From the NCBI GenBank assembly GCA_026413225.1, contig CM048591.1:41098803-41162802 (forward strand): a stretch of 64,000 bases of DNA, written 5' to 3'. Both the position numbers and the translations under genes were made by a program. Shown in pieces: positions 50,495 to 62,200 of this stretch. How positions within the stretch are numbered: the stretch's first letter is position 1; every line of letters starts with the position of its first letter. The notes beneath the pieces are model-generated. The model ran no database searches. It was not told the DNA's origin and saw only the letters and a list, made by a program, of their open reading frames with translations. This stretch comes from Otis tarda (Eukaryota; Chordata; Aves; Otidiformes; Otididae).

Positions 50495-53122
50495 TGTAAG
50501 TATTTTATTCTTCCTGGTTGGCTCATGTCCAGTCAACTAAAGAAAACCAAAGAAACAACAAGCATCAGGAAAGGTTTTGTGCGTGGGGCAGCTCTCCATG
50601 CTTTACTTTCAAGTTTCTATTTCTTGTCCTTCTTTACTGAATTTAGAATGTTTTTCATTTAGTTTGGGAGAAGAATTGGAGAAAGAGGCAATAATTTACA
50701 TGGATTCAGTCCTAGCATTACTATTACAGTTATTAACGTGCTAATTTATAGCATTAAATAACATTATAATTATTTATTACTTGTTAATCAGAAGTAAGGT
50801 AATTGGTGTGGTGCAAAATACAAAGTTATAAAGATGCTATTACAGAGCAGTTACTTTTTAAGCAGATCAGACACGCAAGCTGTTTTGGGGTTTTATAGTA
50901 GTCTCTTACTGAATCTCCTGCACATGTCTGAAATTAACCTGATTTTTAAGAGCACTGTTGTCCTGATTTTCTTCAGACATCACAGCAGTTAGAAAACATG
51001 AAAATAAGTGATGACTGGGAGTTTGAAAAATATTTCATATAGTTCTGTTGAATCACTGCTCTTGTGAGCAACAGAAAAAAAAATTCTTTATCTTTGGGAG
51101 TAGCGTGTAAACAGTGTATGTTCTTTATTTTGGATAGGTTTTACTTGTTTCTAATACTAGTGAGTGTTATATATATTTTTTTAAAATTATCTGAATACTA
51201 CAAAGAGAAGTTGATTTGTGTCTTGTTGATGGAATATCTACAAGGTTTGTAGAAGCAGACCACTACAATAACTGGTAAATCATATTCTGCTCATCTGAGA
51301 ACAATGACTGAAGATTTATTGCCCATAGAGAAAGAAGTCTGTGTACATTGCAAAAAGATTTTTACCACTTTGCCTTTCTCGTACTGAATCATGTATTTAT
51401 TTGGTGTTGGGCAAATAATTTTGCTCTACCACATGACTCTTCTGGAAACCTCCTCCAGAGGAGGCAGTAATGATCAGTAAAATATTTCTCCCCTTAGCTA
51501 TAAGATCAGCTTCTGCTTCATAGTTCCCGTGTGACGACTTCATGACTAGCCCCACACTGTGACAGATTCCCTGTTTACACCAGCAAGAGCTGTTAGGACA
51601 AGACTTTCTGTCCCCGTGAGTTCTCACTTATGCTGGGTCCTAGGGACATATTCCCACTTTTAATTTGAGGTCTTTAGAAAGCTACTTTAGAATGTGCCTG
51701 AGAATTTCCTTTCAATCTTCTCAGGGAAGCTCTCATAGTGTCACTTTTTATTCTTAAAAGCCCCTCTGGGAATGGTATAATGAGGAAAAGAAAACTTCAT
51801 CTTAAATGGCTTATTCTCTAGCTTCCCTGGGCTTTTGTGTCTGCCCCATGGACAAAGTTGATGTTCCAAACGGGAAATGATTACACTTTTTGAGTACAGC
51901 TCTCCACAATGTTCCCTTGAGTCTCCTTGCTAAGCCTTTCTCAAGGCTTATGTTGACTGGAGTCTTTTCCCAACTTTACAAGGCAGCTTTGTGGGCAGTT
52001 CTCACCTGAAGAAGCTATACAATAGAAGCAGGATACGTATGTTTGTGTTAGCCTATAGCATGGAGTTACAGCATAGGACGTCTTGTTCATGCCTCTATCA
52101 CCATCACTGACAAAAATATTTCCTCTTCTACTCTGGTAACATTTCCTTGAATATTTTTTTGTTGGTGCTAAAGGTATTTTGAAATAAAAATATGGAAAGA
52201 GTAAGAAGTGCCTCTTGGTTCTGATTATGTTTGTCCCAGAATACTGAAGGTGTGTGAGGACTCCATTCACTGCCACATTTACATTATTTGCAGTTCACAA
52301 TAACAAGATGGGGGCCATTGCTTGCAGCGGTTCACATGGATTATGTAACTGAAATGCTTTCTGGATAAGTTGTCTGATGTTTGTAGTAGGAAGGGTTGAA
52401 AAAAAGAGCTTCATCCTGGTAAATACGTACTAAACAGAACTCATCCGGAAGCACTGATGTTCGAGGAGACCAAACTTAATGAATGATTACAGGTCTGTAA
52501 TCACATTTTACAGCATATGTATATGCTGGTTGACTTGCATATGCAAGATGTGGAGGACACAACCGTAAATTTCTGCTCTTTATGGATTATCAAATGAGTT
52601 ATCTGCTGAGAAACATCAGGTCTCTTATTCTCACTGTCAGCCTGGTGCTGGGTTGTGATTCTTCTGTTCCTTCTACTACCGCTGTCATGCTTCATGTGTG
52701 ACTTGGTCTGTAGGCCAGAGGCAAACATGATATTTCTTTGCAAACAATAAATTTGTTGCATTTACCCGTGATGGAAAATTGAAGTTAACATTTGTTTAAC
52801 AGTCAGTGATTTTAATGAAATACTACTCAGATCATTACAATGAATAGGGCTGATGACTCACAAAATTAGACCTTTTGGCAAATTACTTAACAGCTGACAA
52901 AACTGCCTGAACATCTCTAGTCATCGATGGGATGTCAACAACACTATGAAAAGTGGTGGAAGAAATATGCTAGGATGGTCTAGTGCAATTCCAGAGTAGT
53001 GTATTATCAGACAAGGAACAAAGAGAATTACTATTGACATATCTAGATATCTAGATAGACTTACTCTCTGATAATCGGTATTAACTCAGTACCTTGCATT
53101 TCTTAAATAACTGTTCCATTGG

Positions 53123-53145
53123 ATATTACAATGGAATTGTAATAT
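53123..53145. repeat. Short perfect inverted repeat (10-bp stem, 3-nt loop)
   Basis: atattacaat at 53123-53132 and attgtaatat at 53136-53145 are exact reverse complements around the loop gga. A stem this AT-rich arises easily by chance in AT-rich DNA; there is no T run to suggest a terminator. Confidence 0.85.
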
Positions 53146-56100
53146 TATTTAATTACACCACTGTAACCCAATTGGCAAAGTGATTCAGACTGCAGACAAT
53201 TATGGCCTCGGCAGATATTTTTGAGAATGATGCTAAAGTGCAGTAAATTAATCTTGTAAATGTGTCCAAGCTAGTTTTACGGCTGGAGATAAAATAAGAA
53301 TGCTACTAAATTGTTTGGAGGCCCTGAAACAACTACATACACTTGAGAATTGGTACAGGTTTTCAATTTTGTAGCTTTTCCTTGCTGTCCATGGAGAATT
53401 GAATAAAGTGCTGAGAATTTATGATATCAGGAGAAAATGGATATCCTCTGTGAAATGAAGAGGGAGGATGTTAAAGAGCATCCAAATCTGGAATGCAATT
53501 TGTGCAGTGCCAAAAAAAAAAAGTCAGTCTGAAACCCAGGCAGATTCTCCTTGGAGCATGGGCTAGAATAGAGATACCTATGTGACTGTCAAGTGAGGTC
53601 CTCAGCAAAATGGACCTGTACTAGTGTAGCAGTGGGCAATATGGACAGCAAAGCCACAGTGGGGCAAAAGAGGAAATCTGAGAACATAGTGAATGGCAAC
53701 CTGTTCTGGGAAGGTGCTGAATGCTCAGATTACATCTAAATCTTTGCAGACTGAGGGCTTTTATTCCAGGTAGTTAAAACTGAGAATGAACGTTGCTACA
53801 GTAAGTGTAGAAATTGCTACTGTTATTGTCTGACTGGAAGTAGAGTCCCAAATCTCAATCTTCCTACTTCCTTTCCCACATATGGGTTCTTCCAAGCAAG
53901 TAAAGGTCTTTCAAGTATATAACAACATGAATAACAACAGTCTTATTCTCCTTCCTCAGTCTAAAGAAGAAAAGCATTTAGGTCATTGGATTGTTTGCAG
54001 AAGTGAGTAAGTGCATAAGCAGTGGGCCCAGGAAGCTGGTCCCTACTTTTTGCCCTCTCAGAACGGATTCCAGGAGTTCAGTTTTCTCTGATCAAATAGA
54101 AATTGAGATTGTGCCTCAGTAACAAGTTTTACAGTAGCAACCAAGTTGTTAGTGGGGTCAGGATAGCAGAACCATGGCTTGTGCGGATTTACATGTATCT
54201 TGGTTGTGTCCTTTACCTGGTTTCCATGCTTGTATTGAAAGACCTTGATGAACGTCTTCTGTCTGAGATTTATTTTTGGTGTCCAGACACTATCTCAGAT
54301 TGACTCTTTGGAGCTTCTACCAAAATGTTGGGCCAGATTATTGTCTCTACTACACTGGCATAAATCCAGGACTCTCCCATTGATTTCAAATAATTTACTG
54401 CGTGTTACACAAGAATGTCAGAGCTCTGCTGGGATGAATAGTGTTCAATTTGGATGGAAGTGCCATCACAAGGCACAAGGTGGTATCACTTTCCTGTTGT
54501 AAGTCAGAATGTATGTGTTGTTTCCCAGTTAGAATTCTCCTGATGAAGTCAGGCTGTGTTATTGGTGCTGTACTATGTAGCCATGTTTGTTCCAGTTTTG
54601 CTCTCGTGTTCACTGAGGATGATCTCAAATAGCTGCTTTCATATCAGACCTATTCTTGCCTTAAATCTGAATGTGAGATCAGTGATTGGCTACACATAGC
54701 CGAATTAATTATTATTAACTGAGTTGATTATTATTAATATTAACATAATTACTAACAGAGTTTCATGGTAATGAAGATGAGCATAGACATTGCCCTCCAT
54801 AAAGGTGATGGATGCTTTGGAAATGCCTGGTGACAGCTGGAAAGATAGTCAAGCCCCTACATCCACACGATAGAGTATCTCTTCTCACAGCCAACACATC
54901 ACCAAACAGAAATGCAGTTACTGTTTACAACCTTCCTGTATTTTCTTTAAAAGCTTTTCATATGCCTGATATTTCAACTTTTGATAGTTAGGTAGTAAAT
55001 GAGATAGACAATCTTCTGTAGCATGATTTAGATTGAGACAAGTCCCTTTCCTAAAAGAGGCATAGGCACTTTTGCCTAGTAGTAGTAATACGGATAGGGA
55101 TAAGGGTTGTTAATCTGGCTGTAATGGAGGTTCCACCAGGAGGAGAGAAAAAAAAAAACAAAACTGTAGGTGGTTATCTTTAGCAGGTAGTAAACAGCAT
55201 TAGAATCATTGTGTTTTTCTTTACTTCTGAGATATTTCTTAGTGCACTAGAAAAAAATCAATTTCTTTCCCCTATTAAATAGCCGGCCAAAATCCCAAAT
55301 GTGTTGTCCAATAGCACCTGATAAGAGGGAGATGTTTTTTTCTGCAACTAAATGAATAAAATTATCTGAAGCAAACCCAAATGTCATCACTGAGAAATCT
55401 AGATAAAGATATGATATAGGGTTTTCCCAAAGTTTTATGGTGATTTGCATCGTTTATGTCAGACCCATAATGATGCAAATTGCCATCAAGTAGGATATTT
55501 CAGGCCATTGAAATGCCATAAAACTGCAGGAGAAATAAATTATAATTCCAGAACTTTGTATTCAAATGGCTGTTGTGAGGAACGAACGTAAACTAGTCTC
55601 AATGGTTCCTCAAGTTTGCTGGGCACCATGCCAGCAAGAAATTATTTAATTACAGTAATTCTTTGTTGCTGCCAAAAAAGAGGAAAAAGTAGACAAGAGA
55701 CAAATTCATGTATTATCTTGATCAGACTGAATTAAAAATCTTATATGATCTGGGATTTAAAAAGCAATAGAAAAGGAAAGAGAGAATAAGAATGATATTC
55801 TTTGAACACAGAACTACCATTTTGTACTTTTGCTGTTAATACTTGTTTTCTGATTTCACTGACACTTTGCAACCTTTGTATTAAGGTCTGAAATGAACTT
55901 ACTTGTACAACTGAGAGAACAGATAAGGCTAAACTTTTGACCCTTATTTGTAAGAATCAAGGTTGACTCTGCATTATGATTTTCTTTGACTTTACCAATG
56001 TGTATTCTTTCTAGTCTCATCTCATTTGTAATTTAAAATTTACATGACTATAAATTAAAAAAATATTATTTTTTGTTGTCACCTGAAATTGATAACTTCA

Positions 56101-56676
56101 GCATAAAATCTGTTCAAATCTATTTATTTAGGCCCAGAAAGCCTATTTTGTGTGCTAATACATAGTTATTGCTTTGCCTCCTTTCCTTTCCTGTTCTTCT
56201 TCACCTAGGAGCACCATTTAAAAAGACCTGAATTGAACCTGGTTCTTTGGTGGGTGCTGCATGTCCTCTGATCCAGGCAAAGTTGACAGAGATCACATCA
56301 TACCTTGCCAGATATATTCTGCATCCAAAAGCAGTAATCACACTGCTCAAATTGAACTGCTTTCCCACTTACCTGGTCACATACCCGCTCACTCCAGTGT
56401 TGCTAGGAATGATAATTTCTATGTCTAAAAGAAAAAAACTCCTTTGGATTTCCTTAGCTGTTTTTAAATTTTACAGAGAGATGTGTTGACTTATTTCATT
56501 AACTGCATAAGAACCTCAGATTTTTTACGCTTCAGCAATACTTTTTACATGCACAGACACATATGGTGTTATAGCCATATAAAAAAATTCATGTTACTCC
56601 TTCCTGTGTTCTCCAGAAACCAAATGTTCTAAAAGTATCTCCTATAAAGTTGACATATTTTAATACCCATTTATTT

Positions 56677-56725
56677 GGAGTTATTCAAAAGTAACCTGGA
56701 CATAGTCCTGGGCTACTGGCCATGA
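56677..56725 (+). mobile_element. CR1-8 left part: older CR1 3' UTR, interrupted
   Basis: ggagttattcaaaag followed by acctggacatagtcctgggc resembles the CR1 3' region downstream of ORF2 (family pattern: gagatattcaaaa, acctggacac, tcctg). It stops at about 56722. The expected continuation (ctaggtggacctgcttgagca, gttgggcc) appears 2.4 kb away at 59168. This is therefore the left half of an older CR1 split by CR1-7. Confidence 0.7.
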
Positions 56726-56807
56726 AAAAATCAAAGGAATTCCAGCCACTCCAGCCAGCAAGCTGGCTTGATGCCAGCTTAAGTGCCTCTATGCCAATGC
56801 ACATAGC

Positions 56808-57128
56808 ATGGGGAACAAACAGGAAGAGTTAGAGATGTGTGCACACATGCAGAGCTACAACCTTGTTGTCATCACAGAGACTTGGTGGGACGGCTCCTGT
56901 GACTGGAGTGTTAGAATGGAGGGGTGCAGGCTCTTTAGGAAGGACAGGCAAGGGAGACAAGGAGGGGGTGTTGCCTTCTATGTCAACAACCAGCTGGAGT
57001 GCGTGGAGCTCCACCTGGGGATGGATGAGGAGCTGACAGAGAGCTTATGGGTCAGGCTTAAAGGGAGGGGAGAGACAGGTGACATTAGAGTGGAGGTTTG
57101 CTACAGGCCACCTGACCAGAATGACTGA
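56808..57128 (+). pseudogene. CR1 endonuclease N-terminal fragment
   Basis: The 106-codon frame begins MGNKQEELEM, which matches the usual start region of CR1 ORF2. It carries the endonuclease catalytic Glu in VITETWWDGS (about residues 25-34), GGGVAFYVNNQLECVELHLG, and ends at CYRPPDQND followed by a TGA where related elements continue. Family role: an endonuclease/exonuclease/phosphatase-fold nicking enzyme that primes target-primed reverse transcription. It is inactive here because the domain is split. Confidence 0.9.
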
Positions 57129-57189
57129 GTGTACGAGGCCTTCTGTAGACAGATAGGATCAGCCTCACCAGTCACAAGCCCTGGTCCTC

Positions 57190-57507
57190 ATGGAGGACTT
57201 CAACCACCCCAATATCTGTTGGAGAGACAACACAGCAGGGCACAGGCAATCCAGGAGGTTCCTGGAATGTGTGGATGATAACTTCCTCCTGCAAGTGATA
57301 GAGAAGCTAACAAGGAAAGGTGCTATGCCGGATCTTGTTCTCACCAACAAGGAGGGACTGTTGGAGAATGTGGAGCTCAAGGGCAGCCTTGGCTGCAGTG
57401 GCCGTGAGTGGAGTCTGAGATCCTTAGGGCAGCGAGGAGGGTGTGCAGCAAGCTCTCTACCCTGGACTTCAGGAGAGCAGACTTTGGCTTCTCCAAGGAT
57501 CTGCTGA
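57190..57507 (+). pseudogene. CR1 endonuclease C-terminal fragment
   Basis: Continues the endonuclease after the stop: EDFNHPNICWRDNTAGHRQ (GDFNHP metal-binding motif with Gly changed to Glu), RRFLECVDDNFLLQVIE and PDLVLTNKEGL. It reaches GSLGCSGREW, where the usual catalytic Asp-His pair (SDHE) is lost. The rest of the frame is out of register with the family. It is a decayed remnant. Confidence 0.87.
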
Positions 57508-57553
57508 GTAAAGTACCATGAGATAAAGCCCTGGAAAGAAAAGGGGTCCAAGA

Positions 57554-58027
57554 ATGTTGGTTGATATTCAAGGATCACCTCCTCCAAGCTCAGGAGCCAT
57601 GCATCTCAACAAAGACAAAGCCAGGCAGAAACACCAGATGGTCTGTGTGGAGGAACAAGGAGCTCCTGAACCAATGGAAAACAAAAAGGAGACCTACAGA
57701 GAGTGGAAGCAGGGACAGGTAGCCTGGAAGGAATACAGAGAGATTGTCCAAGTGGCCAGGGATCAGGTAAGGAAGGCTAAAGCGCTGACAGATTGTCAAG
57801 GCAACAAGAAAAGCTTCTATAGGTATGTTGGGGATAAAAGAAAGACCAGGGAAAATGTGGGCCCCCTCTGGAAGGAAATGGGAGACATGGTTAACTGGGA
57901 CATGGAGAAGGCTGAGGTACTCAACAAATTTTTGCCTCAGTCCTCATTATCGAGGCCTCTAGCCATAGCGCCCAAGTTGCAGAAGGCAAAGGCAGGGCCT
58001 GGGAGAACGAGGAACTTCCCACTGTAG
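57554..58027 (+). pseudogene. CR1 ORF2 linker fragment of CR1-7
   Basis: The 157-codon frame includes [50 protein letters not shown] and [10 protein letters not shown], the CR1 segment between endonuclease and RT. It ends at a stop near 58027 after RTRNFPL, the same point at which the CR1-4 linker frame ends (RMKNCPL), so that stop position is shared by the two copies. Confidence 0.87.
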
Positions 58028-58390
58028 GAGAAGAGCAGGTTTGGGACCATCTAAGGAACATGAAAGTGCACAAGTCCATGGGACCTGATGAGATGCATAC
58101 ATGACTCCTGAGGGAACTGGCAGATGAAATTTCCAAGCCACTATCCTTCATATTTGAGAAATCAAGGCAGTCTAGCAAGATTCCCACTGACTGGAAAAGG
58201 GGAAGCAACTCCAGTTTTTAAAAAGGGGAACAAGGAAGACTTGGGGAAGTACAGACTAGCCAGTCTCACCTCTGTGCCTGGCAAGGTCATGGAGCAGATT
58301 CTCCTGGAAACCGTGCACATGGAAAATTAGGACATGATTGGTGACAGCCAACATGGCTTCACTAAGGGCAAATAGTGCCTGACCAATCTG

Positions 58391-58891
58391 GTGGCCTTCT
58401 GTGATGGGTTTATAAACCCATTGCTGGATAAGGGATCACCAACTGTCATTGTCTACCTGAAGCTGTGCAAAGCATTTGACACTACCCTGCCCAACATCCT
58501 TGTCTCTAAACTGGAGAGACATGGATTTGAAGGACGGACCACTCGGTGGATAAGGAATTGGTTGGATGGCCATACTCAAATAGTTGTGGTCAATGGCTCA
58601 ATGTCCGAGTGGAGACTGGTGACGAGTGGCGTTCTGCAGGGGTTGGTATTGGGACCTGCCCTGTTTAACATCTTTGTTGGCAACATGAATGGTGGGATAG
58701 AGTGCACCCTCAGCAAGTTTGCCAATGACATGAAGCTGTTTGGTGCGGTCAACACACTGGAGGTAAGGGATGGCATCCCTCCTGTCAAGAGGGATCTTGA
58801 CAGGCTTGAGAGGTGGGCCTGTGCAAACCTTATGAAGTTCGACAAGACCAAGTGCAAGGTTGGGGCAATCCCAAGCACAAATACAGGCTGA
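58391..58891 (+). pseudogene. CR1 RT fragment (motifs A to C) of CR1-7
   Basis: The 166-codon frame contains motif A with Lys at residue 24 in place of the catalytic Asp ([12 protein letters not shown]; codon 58460-58462), motif B ([17 protein letters not shown]), motif C as FAND (about residues 110-113) and [20 protein letters not shown]. It then shifts frame. The upstream RT fingers are at about 58124-58330 in another frame ([27 protein letters not shown]). A TAG at 59061-59063 interrupts the downstream region at the same site as in CR1-1. Catalytically dead. Confidence 0.9.
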
Positions 58892-59166
58892 GCAGGGAAT
58901 GGACTAAAGCAACCCTGAGGAGAAGGATTTGACTGTGCTGGTGGACAAGAAGCTCAACGTGAGCCAGCAACGTGCACTTGCAGCCCAGAAAGCCAACTGC
59001 ATCCTGGGCTGCATGAAAATAAGCGTGGCCAGCATGGTGAGGGAGGGAATTCTGCCCCTCTAGTCTGCCTCGGTGAGACTCCACCTGAAGTACTGTGTCC
59101 AGCTCTGGAGCCCCTGGCATATGAGGGATGTAGAGCTTGTTGTTCTATGATTCTATGATTCTGTGT

Positions 59167-59257
59167 TGAGGACCAAGTGGACCTGCTTGAGCAAAGGGTT
59201 GGGCCAATTAATCTCCAGATATCCCTTCCAATCTCAAACATTCTGTAATTCTGTGGT
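59167..59257 (+). mobile_element. CR1-8 right part: older CR1 3' end
   Basis: accaagtggacctgcttgag, then gggttgggccaattaatctc and atcccttccaatctcaaac, with the tail attctgtaattctgtgg. This is a CR1 3' end of a different subfamily from CR1-1 to CR1-4 (TTCTGTGATT-type tail and ggttgggcc). With 56677-56725 it makes one continuous older 3' UTR once CR1-7 is taken out. Confidence 0.82.
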
Positions 59258-62200
59258 TTTAATACCTGTTTATTGTGAATGTGCCTCAAAAGTGGTTGAC
59301 AGAAAACCTTCATAAATGTCAAAATAAATAAATAGCAAGCGATGACAAAAGTGGAGGGGTGTATCTTGGAGCAGGCTGTTCCGTCAGCTTGAGCATGACT
59401 CATGTACTGAGTGTGTTAAATAAATATATTTCTGGAACATTCGGTTCTCTGCTGCCTGATAATAATCTGTTGTTTTCAGCTGTGAAAAATATAGAGTAGT
59501 GAAAATTCCGGAGTTTTCCAAGCACTGAGCTCCTGGCTGCTAAATGTACCCTGCTTTTGGTAAGTGTAGTGGACTATGGATGGAACCAGCAGACAAAGAA
59601 AGGTGAACCTATGCAGGAGACCTTTAGGGGCAGGACATATGGTTACCCAACGCTCTGTGCCCTATTTTCTCTCCCTAGGAGCACTAATGGCTTCCTCTTC
59701 AGCAAACCAGGGTAAGGAATGCTTGTGCTTCATGGATAACTAGGGAACCTGGGGGCAAGTAGGGACCTTGAGGTCCTGATGATGTGTCTTGGAGAGAGTA
59801 GGTATCTAGCTGCTGTTGCTGCAGCATAGGAGGACACTACAGTCTTTAAAGGCCTGAGAAGTCTGCAAAACAGCAAAATACTATTATCCCAGTGTTACAA
59901 ATGGCTGAACCACGAAGCTAAGTACAACCCGTCCAATGAGGCCTGTGGCCATGCAAGAATATGGACCTGAACTTCCAAAGTACTTGGGAAATTCCATCAG
60001 AATCTGTGTAAGTAGCAAATGTTGTTAAAACATTTTTCTTTTTCTGAAAAGAAACTGATTCTGACAGAAAAAAAATAATTACCTAGTATGAAAATCCTTT
60101 TTTTGCCTGTGCTTTTTTATAAGCAAAATTGTTATTAAAGAGTAACAAAAGAAAGCCATTATAGTCTGCTTGGTAAATAATATTTCTAAGGAGAATTGTC
60201 AACGCTTGTGACTTATAGTTTTAACACAGGAAAGAAAGGCAAAAATTATTTTATTTATTTTATTTTTACTCTTTCTTTTGTAATGTGAAACTAATTTAGA
60301 TATTTATTTATTCATTTGTATTTATGAGTGTTTTTATAGCCTTATCTTTTTCAAATGATTATAGATTTGTTTTTTTTTTTTTTCTAGATTAGATGAAAGT
60401 TTGAAACGACATTTGTATGTGTGTCGTGTTCTTCACAAGGATACTTTCTATTGATGGGATATCTGAGATGGCCTGAATGTCAGTATCAAATGAAGAATTG
60501 AATTATAGCCAAAGAATTGCCGTATTTATAAATGGCACAGGAATGATTCTTTCTTTTTTTTTCCTTCAGAAAATATCTAATTGCCCAGTAGAAATAAATG
60601 CTGGAGAGTATTACTAAGGGAAAGATTTTAGAGATGTTAAGACAATTTAGATAGATTCCAAAACCCACCATCCATTTAATAGAAAAGATAAACACAAATG
60701 TATTTTCATATGTAAGTCATATATTACCTAATTTCATTAGAAAAAGCCTGAGCAGTTCACAAACTGTAGCGAGGAGGCAGCAAATGAAAGGCAATCTTCT
60801 GTAACTGCGTTTTATAAGGTCTTGTGTTTTGTCCTGAAACACTGTCTGCTACTTCTGTAAAAACTTTTTTCCAGATGAGATACAGACCACCAGGAACTCA
60901 CTAGGGAAGTTCCACTTTTCATTTTGCTTCTATATTCCCTTGGAATTTTTTCTGTGAGAACACCTTTTTTTCTGGAGTGGTGGTACTAATAATAGGGATT
61001 TCACCTTCTATTTAGTGGCATTAATTATGTGGCAAGGCTGTACAATTTCAAGCTGGCTTTCCACATTTTAATTTTTGTGTGTTGTAATTCAATGAAGTTG
61101 CCTGTATTTTTCAGCATTACTGTTTTCAGACTCTACCTAGCCATTTGTTTTTATTGTGCCTTACTGAGGACCAGTAGGATGCTCTCTATGATTAAATTCA
61201 GCTGAACTGAGCAGCAAGTGCAAATTGAAGAAACACCAGGGTAGTCCCTTTTTTTTTTTTCTCCTGCTGGTGCACGCTGTTGCATCTTTCTAACACTGAG
61301 CGTGGTTTTCTTTGAACTAATTTCTTATTCTGGACTCCCTTATGAGGTATAAGACATTATTGTGTTGTTTATATTTTTATTATTGTTATTTCCTCACACA
61401 CCCCCTCAGGACATAGGTTTCCAAGTGTGTTTGCAGAATCTGTTCAAGCCCCTTCAAGTAATCAGCTCCTTAAGATGGCCTGAGTCACTCTTTTAGGTCA
61501 ATTCAATGCTTATGGACTTCTCAGCCAGAGAGCAACTTGCTCAAGTAAAGAGAGGGGATGGAAAAAGTGCTTTCATATAGGTAGTGAAAATGAAGGGATA
61601 TTCTTCCTGGGATGTGGGTGAACAAAGATGAGCGTCTTCTAAAACTGAAGTGAAGGAAATTATTTTAAAAGTGAGACATGACTTTTTGAATACAACTGAA
61701 GACCAGACAAGGAGTCAAAATGGGAGAAGAGGATGGAAAAAACCACTCTGTGCTATTGTCTGTAGCAGTAAACGAAACATCTGTTCTGTCTAGATCACAA
61801 TTTGCCCTCTTTCTTTTGTTATTGATAGCATGTTAGGGTAATAATAATGGAGAAAAGCAAGGTAGGTGAAATCATCACTATCAACTTAGATGAACATTTT
61901 CTTTTTAAGTTACAGTACAAGTCAATCCAGAACAGAGAGCTGGCTCCAGGACTGCCAGTGCCTACTGGTCTGCTCTAGTCCCTCTTTCTCCTTGAGCGAT
62001 GGAGTGTCCCCATTCAGTGCACAAATACAAACAAGGCATCAGAAGAATGTATGCACCTGGCATTTCTTGATGCCTTCCTGATTACCCTGAAGGATGAAGC
62101 AATGAAATGTTTAAGGGAGTGTGAGCCCCCTTGCTGGGACTTCTGGGTTTTCCTCAACCCAAAAGGGTGCTGACAAAATTAATCTCTGCTAAAGGGGTTC

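Larger units (their letters stand above)
46257..56676. other. 10.4 kb AT-rich stretch, no gene recognised
   Basis: No exon or RNA gene is supported. It contains an A-rich tract at about 48359-48412, the CA/TC microsatellite at 50398-50494, a 10-bp-stem hairpin at 53123-53145, and an interval around 46,975-47,110 whose texture (taattaatt cores, few homopolymers) might indicate a conserved non-coding element. Short frames such as 51941-52276 (minus) and 54245-54502 (plus) show no family resemblance. Confidence 0.55.
56726..59166 (+). mobile_element. CR1-7: 2.4 kb CR1 LINE with endonuclease and RT remnants
   Basis: The most complete CR1 here. It begins near the ORF2 start (ccagccactccagccagc, then cttaagtgcctctatgcc) and covers the apurinic-type endonuclease, the linker, RT and part of the C-terminal region. 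It then jumps at about 59140 straight into a short tail (ttctatgattctatgattctg, 59141-59162), omitting about 440 bp present in CR1-3. ORF1 is absent. The reading frame is broken by several stops and shifts. It sits inside an older CR1 3' UTR. Confidence 0.95.

Noticed and set aside
50261-50536. Minus-strand frame with Val/Cys/Ser repeats
   Set aside because: It is produced by the CA/TC compound microsatellite.
53123-53145. Hairpin considered as a transcription terminator or miRNA precursor
   Set aside because: The stem is only 10 bp and wholly AT-rich, with no T run following and no extended stem for a pre-miRNA.
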